The notes beneath the pieces were generated by a model that made no database searches, was not told where the DNA came from, and was given only the letters and a program-made list of their open reading frames with translations. Source: Saprospiraceae bacterium (GTDB lineage Bacteria > Bacteroidota > Bacteroidia > Chitinophagales > Saprospiraceae). From it: a stretch of 64,000 nt of DNA. The position numbers and the translations under genes were made by a program. This document shows positions 25,872-33,884 of the stretch, piece after piece. The stretch covers positions 23,658 through 87,657 of the forward strand of contig JAHDGU010000015.1 in the NCBI GenBank assembly GCA_020627535.1. Reading direction: 5' to 3'. Position 1 is the stretch's first letter, and every line of letters begins with the position of its first letter.

Positions 25872-26463
25872 TATGCTAGGCTTTCGCCAAAATGTGCATC
25901 CGCCATACGTAAAAGAATATCTTGAGCGATTTGAGCAAGATGGTCATTCTGAGGAGATGATCTCTCTCGATTTGGAGACGACTGACATCAGGGTCAAGCA
26001 CGCTGAGGTGCTGAGCCTGGGCATGGTTCCATTAGGGAATAGGAAGATCCTTATCGATCAAGCCTCACATGCCTTTTTTGCCGTAAGGCAGCAGGACCGA
26101 GAAAATACCAAAGTACACGAGATCATCGCCAATAGCGCTGACCTGAGCTTCCAAGACTATCTGCCTGATTTCCTAGGATCTTTGACCAATAAAGTTATCC
26201 TTGGTCACCACATCCAGTACGACATCAATGTCATCAATCGACAGCTCAAAATCGCTGGTCTGCCCAAATTGAAGAATCGCATGGTCGACACCCTTCAGAT
26301 GATGATCGACTTTGATCGGTATCGCGATCTCAAGCTTACTCAAAAGGGTCAATACTCATTGTACAACTGCTGTGAGCGATTTGGCATCGAAGTGAGTCAG
26401 ACGCATGATGCGCTCAATGATGCATACTTGACAGCACTGTTATATCTGCATCTCAATCAGTAG
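25861..26463 (+). CDS. DEDDh 3'-5' exonuclease (DnaQ-like)
   Basis: 200-residue exonuclease of the Pol III epsilon type. Exo I DLETTDI (D and E ligands near 37-39), Exo II GHHIQYDINVIN (near 117-128), and Exo III HDALNDAYLTALL with the catalytic His. It is shorter than replicative epsilon and is found throughout bacteria next to DUF294 genes, so it probably processes RNA, DNA or nucleotide products of that partner. Start codon overlaps the DUF294 gene by 11 bases. Its 3' end overlaps the convergent lipoprotein gene by 11 bases. Confidence 0.9.
   Translation: MLRDMLGFRQNVHPPYVKEYLERFEQDGHSEEMISLDLETTDIRVKHAEVLSLGMVPLGNRKILIDQASHAFFAVRQQDRENTKVHEIIANSADLSFQDYLPDFLGSLTNKVILGHHIQYDINVINRQLKIAGLPKLKNRMVDTLQMMIDFDRYRDLKLTQKGQYSLYNCCERFGIEVSQTHDALNDAYLTALLYLHLNQ
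25879..25892 (+). repeat. Hairpin word 6: GGC-TTTC-GCC-AAAA
   Basis: Near the start of the exonuclease gene, read as Gly-Phe-Arg-Gln-Asn, a different frame from word 5 although the DNA is identical. Confidence 0.6.
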
Positions 26464-26947
26464 ATTTCTCAGCAGAACTCGCGTGATCTTTAATGATGTA
26501 CCACTCATCGCCGTGTTTCCGTAAAACATAGCTGATATGAAGCCGATTGAAATATGGTTGGCCGTCACGATCGGCTTCTCTGTACATAGCTTCTACAGTA
26601 GCGGAGGCGAGAGTTTCCCCGACCTCTAGATGCAGTATGTCCGTTTCAAAAGTCCAACTGCTATCCTGAAACCATGATGCTTGAAACTCAGCAAAATCAG
26701 TGGCTCCTATCATCCGCTCAAGCCCGCCCATCATAAACTCCATATCTCCATCTGGAGACAATGTCTCACGTAGAGTTCTAATGTCTCGTTTCGATACAGC
26801 ATCTAGGTGAGTCTCCAAGGTCTCCCTACAGGCAGCAGATGAGGCCTTATTTTCGGTAGTAGCAGAGTTAAGCTTCGGTTCATCTGCACACGCCAGTATC
26901 GATAGGGTGAGAAATAGAATTAGAAGGGAGGAATTCTTTCTTATCAT
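26453..26947 (-). CDS. NTF2-like lipoprotein
   Basis: About 164 residues. The start at 26947 begins MIRKNSSLLILFLTLSILAC, a signal with lipobox (LAC). The mature part fits the NTF2/SnoaL/DUF4440 cone fold: ETHLDAVSKRDIRTLRETLSPDGDMEF early, WTFETDILHLEVGETLASATVEAMY, then YVLRKHGDEWYIIKDH at the end. The fold binds small molecules; function unknown. The start overlaps the stop of the giant gene by ATGA, so it is translated downstream of the adhesin. Confidence 0.78.
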   Translation of the reverse strand: MIRKNSSLLILFLTLSILACADEPKLNSATTENKASSAACRETLETHLDAVSKRDIRTLRETLSPDGDMEFMMGGLERMIGATDFAEFQASWFQDSSWTFETDILHLEVGETLASATVEAMYREADRDGQPYFNRLHISYVLRKHGDEWYIIKDHASSAEKSTD

Positions 26948-29900
26948 CGGATCAAGGTCAGGTCTGCTGACTTCCAGATCTGAAGGCCATTGACCAGTGT
27001 ATATACGACTCTGCAATGGTAGACGGCTGACTGTGCAGGCCGGCCCTTGAAGTTGCCATCCCACCCTTGTTGACTCTCTTGACTCGTAGCACCCATCTCC
27101 TGGTAGACCATATTACCCCATCGGTCATATATGCTGAGCTCATCGAGTCGCACCACTTTTTCACTCCACTGTGGTACAAAGCGATCATTGGTCTCATCCC
27201 CATTGGGGCTGAATACATTGGGTAAATACAGCGTATTACCCTGTGCCACTTGTATGTAAATCTCGTCTTCTGCCGTGCATCCAAATTCGTCCCTGATGCT
27301 CAATCGATAAATTCCAGAAATAAACGGCCTGATATCAAAATCAAGGCAGTTCTCACAAGGAGTTTCTTGACCAGACCATGATATCTCAGAAAGCACAGAT
27401 TGGTCCTTATTGATCTCTGCAGAGACATTGACTTCTTCACCGAGTTGGATCTCTTGATCCTCCCCAAGATCGAGCGTCAGAGGCTCAAAGTACAGCAAGC
27501 TGATTGTGTCTTCAAATTCACAGCCATTGGCGTCAATGACTAGGACTTGATAATCGCCAGCAACGATGTTTGATAAGCTCAGACGTCCAAGCTCGCCATC
27601 CAGATATATATCATAGGGTTCCACACCACCGACAATACCATTAATGACGATAGAGCCATTGTTACCCACATCGCAGTCAGGATCAGTAGCAATCAGATCC
27701 ACTGCTTGTGGTTGATTGTCTACCTCTTCTACGAGGACAGTGCTGATAGAGATACAGCCATTAGCTTGATTTCTGATGGTCAAGGTGTGTAATCCAGGTG
27801 TAGCGATCTGCGGCTCTAAACTTGTGTTATTTTCTTCATTGATTCCTGGGCCTGACCAGCTGATGTCGTAGCCAGCACCTTGATCTGAGTCACCAAGGAT
27901 CAGATTGACAGATGGTGCCAGACAAGTAATAATATCCGAGACCGAAGCTTCTGCTCTTGGCTCAATCAGGTCGTCGAGTACTGTAATGGTGGTGTCCTTG
28001 GCACAGCCATTTTCTTCATTACTCACTAGGAGAGTGTAGCGCCCAGCTTGACCAATCTCTACACTGATATTTTCAATTTCTCCATTGATGTCTGGACCAG
28101 ACCAGAAGTAGCGGACCTGATCTCCGACCTCGCTACCGGTGCCATCTAGTACGATACGCTCCACGTCACAAGTGATGACATCATAGGGAACAATAGATAT
28201 CTCGGGAAAGTCTGCATCTTGATCGATCTCTAGACTCATCTGGTTGACACATCCATTGTCTTCATCACGGATGTTGACGACATAGGTTCCAGGTCGATCA
28301 ATGATGACAACAGATGTGTCAGGGAGCTCGTCCGATAGAGGCCCTTGTAGGCGTTCCCATAAATACTCGAGAGCTCCTTGTCCACTGCTGCCTCCTGCAT
28401 CAAGAGTGACATCAGGGTTTTGGCAGGTGATGGTAAGGAAGTCGCTCAATAGCGAGACCGATGGAGCCAAGGTATCGATTTGTACCTCGTAGAGCTGTTC
28501 AGATTGACATCCATTTTGTCCAGTCACAAGTACACCATAGAGTCCAGCTTGAGATATTTGTGGTCTTGACTGATTTTGATTTTCTGGGGTGATACTTGGC
28601 CCTGTCCAGGCGATCACTTGTGCATCAGTACTCAGCTCCAAGGTCACTTCGGTGAGGGCGCAAGTCAATGTATCGACTTGTAGATCGAGAGTGGGGCTCA
28701 CTGTATCTATTGGCACATTGATAGTGGCTCTGGACTGACAGCCATTGTCCGCTGTCAATACTAGTTCATAGTTTCCGGCTTGACTGATATCAGGCGACTG
28801 CTCATTGATATTGCTACCATCAATGCCTGGTCCATCCCATTGGTAGGATCTACCGATGGCATCATTGTCTATAGCAAGTACTGGTGCAAAACACGTCAGT
28901 GTATCTGCATCTAGAGTGATCGCCGTCCTTGCAGTATCTCCATAAATGTCTATGGAGGTTCTTGTCGTACAGCCATTAGCTGCAGTGACAATCAGATCAT
29001 ACAGGCCAACCTCAGTGACCCTTGGATTGATCTCATTTTCTATATCCACAGTGATGCCTGGACCATCCCAGAGATAGGAAACGGCTGCATCCGATGAGGC
29101 AATGAGACTAGCGATCTGGCTATCACAGCTGATTGTGTCTAGCATTGTCTCAAGATCAGGTGGGATGATGTCCTGGATCACTTCCAAGGTCTCTGATACC
29201 ACACAGCCCTGCACAGTAGTTATAGTCAGTGTGTATGAGCCAGGCTGATCTACATTGACCTCCGCGGTAGAGTCTCGGAATGAGTCAGGACCTTCCCAAT
29301 TATATGAGACTTGGGCATCAGTCTGACTGATGACATCAATGTCTGTGTTGCTGCAAGTCAGGGTATCTGCGCTCAGCACTAGTGCAGGTAGATCGTCATC
29401 GACGGTCACACGCAGCGCTTCAGCACTGCTGCAGCCATTATCATTGAAGGCGAATAGAAGATATGTGCCTGGCAGATCTACAGTAGGATCAAGGTCATTC
29501 TGGTTGAGCACATCAATCCCTGGACCAGCCCAAAAAATACTATCTGCTTGATCCACCTCTCCATTCAGTGTGATTCTGGGAGCTACGCAGGATATCAAAG
29601 TATCTGATACATCGATCACCGGTGATATCGTGTCGGCAGCGACGCGGACGATGCTGGTGTTGCTACAGTCCACGCTATCCGTCACGGTGATCCTGTAGGT
29701 GCCAGCTATGGCCACGCTGGGATTTGGTAGATTTCTATTGCTGTCATCTATCCCTGGTCCAGTCCATGAAAAGTCGACCTCAACATTTGAACTAGCGACC
29801 AATGTGACGGTCGGATCATTGCAACTTATCGTATCATCATTCACGAAGATCATGGGAATGTCCGCACTAGCGGGTATATCCAGGTCATAGATGTCTACAC

Positions 29901-31941
29901 ATCCATTGTCCTCACTGATCGTCACTTGATAAAATCCGGGCACCTCAGTCTCAATGACTTCATCATTCATATTCTCCTCAGTGATGCCTGGCCCAGACCA
30001 TTCTAGTTCGAGACCATCTTCATTGAGCAGAGCTTGAAGTATGACAGTACTATCTCCGCATTCAAATTCGTCTCCGATGATGGTGACATCTGGGGGCATC
30101 GTGTCAAGGAAAACAAAGACAAAGCCGGGTACCTCACAATTGCCATTGATACTGACAAAGACTTCATAGAGTCCCCCTTGATCTACGACAGGTGTTGAGT
30201 CATTTTCATTTGTATTGTCTATGGCGGGGCCAGCCCATCTGTATTGGAGCTCTGGTCCCATGGCGTTGACGTCTAGCGTGATCTCTCGTCGATCACATCG
30301 TATAGTATCTGTATAGCTTGTGAGCTCTGGAGGTTCTGTCTCATCTTCCAGGAAGTATGTCGCACTCGACATACATCCATTGATGCCGGCTGTGACATTG
30401 ACAGTGTAGAGTCCAGGAGTGCTGGTCAGGATAGATTCATTGAATCTCTGTGCTGTTCCTACGCCTGGTCCACCCCAGATAAATTCGGTAAGCGCCATGT
30501 CAGACTCCACGAAAAGCTCCACTTCTAGATCGAGGCAGGTGAGAGGCGCATCTTGCATAATCTCTATGGTCGGATGCATGGTGTCAATGCTGATGGATAC
30601 TGACTGCTCCGAGGTGCATCCATTGGTGCCAGTCACGGTTACCGAGTAGACACCTGCTTGATCAGTCACTTGATTCATATCCGTCTCTGTATCCGGACCT
30701 ATGCCAGGTCCTTCCCACAGGAAGGTAGCTCCCTCCTCCACGTTTCCGATATTGATCGATGACTGAGGGAAGAGACAGGTGAGATCTACTGGGTCAATGA
30801 TTGTAAATTCCGGTTCTTCAAAGTTTTCTACCACCTCAAACTCATAGCTATTCCCGCATTCTTCGGGGTTTTCTATCACAACAGTGTAGGTGCCTGCAGC
30901 ATCCACTTCGACAGAGCTACCGGTAGTACTCCCCACGATGTTACCGTCATCTGTATCCCAGACATAGCTGTCATCTCCTGAGCTGACAATGACATTTGGT
31001 GTGATGACGAGTGAGGCATTGTTACAATCGATCTCGTAGGGGTCATCAAACTCTAGCTCAGGTATTGGAAATGAGCTCTCGAGTACTACCACACTACCAG
31101 TATCGCTACATAGGAGACCACTCTCTGCGTCTGGCCCCTCGATGATGACTGTGTAGGTGCCAGGTCCTTCGATCAATATGGTCTCAGTATTGGCTCCATC
31201 AAGGATGACTCCGTCCTCCGTACTCCACTCATGTGTGAATTCGTCTGGGTCATTGCCCTCTACGATGATGGTCTGATCACCTGCGCAAAGCGTGAAATCA
31301 TCCGGTAGCATTGTAGATATATTATCACATATAGGCGTTTCGCACTCGACACCATCCGGGTCACAGAAGATGATCTCAAAGCCTTGGATATCTCCGAAAC
31401 TTCCGACAAGATTGTCTAGAAAGTCAAGAGACCAAGTACCATTGACTGGACCTGTATCAAAGTCTTCTAGACAACCGCTAGCAGGGTGATAGGTCCCTGT
31501 ATACTCAATATTGAAAGTGTTCTCAAATGGGCAGTTGTTCCATACTCCAGGCATGCCTGGATCGGGAGCAGGGGCATCAGCACAAGGAATGAAAGTAACG
31601 TCCCATGTGTTTCCGTTGGTAAAGCCGCAGAGTGTAAATGGGCCTACGAGCTGAATAGTCTGTCCGGCAGGACTTGTGAGATCGATGGTCATGTCACCGA
31701 TGTCTCCATGTACAAATTGCATCCTGACTGCACAGACACCTTGATCGGGGTGGCTAAGATCATCATTTGTGATTCCAGATACCTCGATCGGAATCGTTCC
31801 AGGTGTCAGGTCGATGGTACGCACTGGACACGCAGTACACATACAAGACTGCGCCTGAATTCCTTGGCCTCCTAGCAATGCTAGAAGCAAGATGATCACT
31901 TGATTGGTTCTTATTCTAATCTTCACAATACCCACAGACAT
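26944..31941 (-). CDS. Giant repeat adhesin with P-domain and gliding-associated C-terminal domain
   Basis: 1665 residues. After a signal peptide (IILLLALLGGQGIQAQ), residues 35-200 resemble a proprotein-convertase P-domain (GDIGDMTIDLTSPAGQTIQLV). About 15 immunoglobulin/PKD-like repeats of about 75-80 residues follow, each with the pattern DTLTC...W-GPGI...PGxYxxxVTxxNGC. One SprB-like segment (DPDCDVGNNGSIVINGI) follows, then a gliding-associated C-terminal domain (LPNVFSPNGDETNDRF, LSIYDRWGNMVYQ). It should be exported by T9SS and act as a surface adhesin. Pairs of cysteines in nearly every repeat suggest disulfide-stabilised domains. Confidence 0.9.
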   Translation of the reverse strand: MSVGIVKIRIRTNQVIILLLALLGGQGIQAQSCMCTACPVRTIDLTPGTIPIEVSGITNDDLSHPDQGVCAVRMQFVHGDIGDMTIDLTSPAGQTIQLVGPFTLCGFTNGNTWDVTFIPCADAPAPDPGMPGVWNNCPFENTFNIEYTGTYHPASGCLEDFDTGPVNGTWSLDFLDNLVGSFGDIQGFEIIFCDPDGVECETPICDNISTMLPDDFTLCAGDQTIIVEGNDPDEFTHEWSTEDGVILDGANTETILIEGPGTYTVIIEGPDAESGLLCSDTGSVVVLESSFPIPELEFDDPYEIDCNNASLVITPNVIVSSGDDSYVWDTDDGNIVGSTTGSSVEVDAAGTYTVVIENPEECGNSYEFEVVENFEEPEFTIIDPVDLTCLFPQSSINIGNVEEGATFLWEGPGIGPDTETDMNQVTDQAGVYSVTVTGTNGCTSEQSVSISIDTMHPTIEIMQDAPLTCLDLEVELFVESDMALTEFIWGGPGVGTAQRFNESILTSTPGLYTVNVTAGINGCMSSATYFLEDETEPPELTSYTDTIRCDRREITLDVNAMGPELQYRWAGPAIDNTNENDSTPVVDQGGLYEVFVSINGNCEVPGFVFVFLDTMPPDVTIIGDEFECGDSTVILQALLNEDGLELEWSGPGITEENMNDEVIETEVPGFYQVTISEDNGCVDIYDLDIPASADIPMIFVNDDTISCNDPTVTLVASSNVEVDFSWTGPGIDDSNRNLPNPSVAIAGTYRITVTDSVDCSNTSIVRVAADTISPVIDVSDTLISCVAPRITLNGEVDQADSIFWAGPGIDVLNQNDLDPTVDLPGTYLLFAFNDNGCSSAEALRVTVDDDLPALVLSADTLTCSNTDIDVISQTDAQVSYNWEGPDSFRDSTAEVNVDQPGSYTLTITTVQGCVVSETLEVIQDIIPPDLETMLDTISCDSQIASLIASSDAAVSYLWDGPGITVDIENEINPRVTEVGLYDLIVTAANGCTTRTSIDIYGDTARTAITLDADTLTCFAPVLAIDNDAIGRSYQWDGPGIDGSNINEQSPDISQAGNYELVLTADNGCQSRATINVPIDTVSPTLDLQVDTLTCALTEVTLELSTDAQVIAWTGPSITPENQNQSRPQISQAGLYGVLVTGQNGCQSEQLYEVQIDTLAPSVSLLSDFLTITCQNPDVTLDAGGSSGQGALEYLWERLQGPLSDELPDTSVVIIDRPGTYVVNIRDEDNGCVNQMSLEIDQDADFPEISIVPYDVITCDVERIVLDGTGSEVGDQVRYFWSGPDINGEIENISVEIGQAGRYTLLVSNEENGCAKDTTITVLDDLIEPRAEASVSDIITCLAPSVNLILGDSDQGAGYDISWSGPGINEENNTSLEPQIATPGLHTLTIRNQANGCISISTVLVEEVDNQPQAVDLIATDPDCDVGNNGSIVINGIVGGVEPYDIYLDGELGRLSLSNIVAGDYQVLVIDANGCEFEDTISLLYFEPLTLDLGEDQEIQLGEEVNVSAEINKDQSVLSEISWSGQETPCENCLDFDIRPFISGIYRLSIRDEFGCTAEDEIYIQVAQGNTLYLPNVFSPNGDETNDRFVPQWSEKVVRLDELSIYDRWGNMVYQEMGATSQESQQGWDGNFKGRPAQSAVYHCRVVYTLVNGLQIWKSADLTLIR

Positions 31942-32104
31942 CAGGAATTATTCGTCAAGATCAGTAGGGGTATCTCTATCGGCATTGCCGATTTTCTCCT
32001 TAGTCCTCGATAAATATAGACAAGCTTCGGGCCAATTTCGTTGTCTGTGTTCGACGATTATGGCCTTATCATTAGATATAGCTACGGTTTTAGGGAGAAA
32101 ATGA

Positions 32105-32120
32105 GCGCTTTCGCGCAAAA
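32105..32120 (+). repeat. Hairpin word 7: GCGC-TTTC-GCGC-AAAA
   Basis: Intergenic, 58 bases before the OmpA-like gene; same stem as words 1 and 11. The 236-base gap (31942-32177) otherwise holds only the promoter box at 32137. Confidence 0.6.
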
Positions 32121-32136
32121 AAAATTCGTGATTCGT

Positions 32137-32144
32137 TACATTTG
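32137..32144 (+). promoter_or_regulatory. Bacteroidota -7 type promoter box
   Basis: TACATTTG fits TAnnTTTG and lies 34 bases before the ATG of the OmpA-like gene. A clear -33 element is not visible. Confidence 0.45.
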
Positions 32145-32177
32145 GGCATCCAAAAATTCAATGAACGAAATCAAGGT

Positions 32178-33098
32178 ATGAAAACAAACAAACTACTCAC
32201 GCTACTCATCTTGGGTGCTATGCTTGCGAGCTGTGTAAGCAAAAAGGAGTTTACCGCTTTGCAATCTGAGCTCGACCTGGCCAAAACAGATGTGGAGACG
32301 CTCAATGCTGATCTTTCACGTCAAGTAAAAGCACTAGACGCTTGCGAACAGCAAAAGTCTCAAATGGAGGCTGAGCTTAACTCTTGCAAGAGTAACCTCG
32401 ACCTAAGACAAGAGCAAATCGCAGATCTTAGATCTCAAATCGACGATATCAAGACTCAGAGAGACAAGCAGCTCTCGACTGTAGACAATCTTACAACACT
32501 GTCTCAATCAGCGACAGAAAATATCGAAAAGACACTGGCAAAGCTAGAAGAGAAGGACCGCTATATCGGACTGCTTCAGTCAGCAAAGACGAGAGCTGAT
32601 TCCATCAATCTCGTACTGGCTGTCAATCTCAAGAATCAACTTGCTGATGGTGTTGCAGATCAAGACATCGAAATCAAGGTGGATAAGACTGTTGTCATGG
32701 TCAATCTATCTGACAAGATGCTATACAGATCTGGAAGTGCATCTCTCAATACCGATGCCAAAAGAGTACTTGGTAAAATCGCTCAGATCGTCCAGTCCAG
32801 ACCCAATCTAGAGGTAATGGTTGAAGGAAATACTGATGACGATCCGATCAAGACTGCTTGTCTCGAAGACAACTGGGATTTATCGGTGAAGCGAGCGACT
32901 GCTGTGATCAGAGTATTGCAGGACGACTATGGTATTGCTGCCAACAGGCTTGTGGCGGCTGGCCGTGGTGAGCACAATCCTATCGCTGACAATGAGACAA
33001 GCGAAGGCAAGTCGGCCAATAGAAGGACTCGTATCATCATTATGCCTAAGCTAGACGAGTTTTATGATCTACTAGACCCTGATAAAGTTCCTGAGTAG
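32178..33098 (+). CDS. OmpA-family lipoprotein with coiled coil
   Basis: 306 residues from the ATG at 32178. Signal peptide with lipobox (LILGAMLASC), a long coiled coil (about 20-150), then an OmpA-type peptidoglycan-binding domain (KMLYRSGSASLNTDAKRVL, DDPIKTACLEDNWDLSVKRA, SANRRTRIIIM). It should link the outer membrane to peptidoglycan. It stands alone with its own promoter-like box and a terminator at 33128. The TTG at 32142 gives no sensible signal. Confidence 0.9.
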   Translation: MKTNKLLTLLILGAMLASCVSKKEFTALQSELDLAKTDVETLNADLSRQVKALDACEQQKSQMEAELNSCKSNLDLRQEQIADLRSQIDDIKTQRDKQLSTVDNLTTLSQSATENIEKTLAKLEEKDRYIGLLQSAKTRADSINLVLAVNLKNQLADGVADQDIEIKVDKTVVMVNLSDKMLYRSGSASLNTDAKRVLGKIAQIVQSRPNLEVMVEGNTDDDPIKTACLEDNWDLSVKRATAVIRVLQDDYGIAANRLVAAGRGEHNPIADNETSEGKSANRRTRIIIMPKLDEFYDLLDPDKVPE

Positions 33099-33127
33099 AA
33101 TCATTCAGTTAAACAATCAAGAAATAG

Positions 33128-33157
33128 AGACCTCGAAGCTTTGCTTTGGGGTCTTTT
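33128..33157 (+). terminator. Terminator after the OmpA-like gene
   Basis: 12-base stem AGACCTCGAAGC / GCTTTGGGGTCT with two G-T pairs, loop TTT, followed by a short T run. Confidence 0.65.
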
Positions 33158-33627
33158 CATTTTGCCGAAAGGCTAGATACATCTGTCAGTGTCATGTGTA
33201 TATGAGGAATCCCGTCCTCTAGATAACTCTCTCCCTCTGCCACAAATCCGAGAGACTCATAAAATGACTGGATATAGCACTGTGCCGAAAGTTCAATCTC
33301 TCGATGATCATAAGTAACACGACACTGGTCCAAGGTATAGAGCATGAGCGCTCTTCCAATGCCTGATGCCCTGTGGGATTGCCTGACGACCACACGTCCG
33401 ATCGCCAGTCTGGCCTCTCGCTCAAGTATGCGCGCATATGCGACCAATATTCCATCTTGATGGATCATACAGTGCAAGGCATCAAGATCAAGACCATCGA
33501 TATCTTGGTAGACGCAGTCTTGTTCCACTACAAAGATCTCGGACCTCAGTCTGAGAATATCGTGCGCTGCGTAAGCATTGAGATGATTCCAGGTGGAAGT
33601 AGTATAGTGAAGGGTCTCGCCTGACAC
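33157..33627 (-). CDS. ElaA-like GNAT acetyltransferase
   Basis: 156-residue N-acetyltransferase. Early LRSEIFVVEQDCVYQDIDGLD is the ElaA signature, followed by ARLAIGRVVVRQSHRASGIGRALM, where RxSGIGRA is the acetyl-CoA pyrophosphate loop. The C-terminus has YESLGFVAEGESYLEDGIPHIHM. ElaA relatives acetylate amines or small molecules; substrate unknown. The start is a GTG at 33627; no ATG fits. The gap to the small membrane gene upstream is 4 bases. Confidence 0.88.
   Translation of the reverse strand: MSGETLHYTTSTWNHLNAYAAHDILRLRSEIFVVEQDCVYQDIDGLDLDALHCMIHQDGILVAYARILEREARLAIGRVVVRQSHRASGIGRALMLYTLDQCRVTYDHREIELSAQCYIQSFYESLGFVAEGESYLEDGIPHIHMTLTDVSSLSAK
33160..33173 (-). repeat. Hairpin word 8: GCC-TTTC-GGC-AAAA
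   Basis: At the 3' end of the acetyltransferase gene, read as Leu-Ser-Ala-Lys-stop. Confidence 0.6.
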
Positions 33628-33631
33628 AAAC

Positions 33632-33877
33632 TTACAGTAAGAGGTACTCGATCATGGCGATCATGCCTGCAAGTCCCATGCAGCTCGTCATCAAAAGCCA
33701 ATAGTCCTTAAAGTATGCCACCACTCCAGTCAGGAGTAAGACTAGACAAAATACATCCCGGCTCACAATCATTTTGCCATCCATGTCAAGCATAGATATC
33801 ATCGTGAGTGACACAAAAAGGAGGATCCAAAACTGCTCAGCCCTGTCGGTATTGTGCTGAGACTGTGTTTGATTCAT
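33632..33877 (-). CDS. Small membrane protein
   Basis: 81 residues with two or three hydrophobic helices (FWILLFVSLTMISML, VFCLVLLLTGVVAYF, LLMTSCMGLAGMIAMIEYLLL). No family is recognised. It sits between the lamin-tail protein gene (7 bases) and the acetyltransferase gene (4 bases), so it is probably part of one transcript. Confidence 0.65.
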   Translation of the reverse strand: MNQTQSQHNTDRAEQFWILLFVSLTMISMLDMDGKMIVSRDVFCLVLLLTGVVAYFKDYWLLMTSCMGLAGMIAMIEYLLL

Positions 33878-33884
33878 AATTCGA

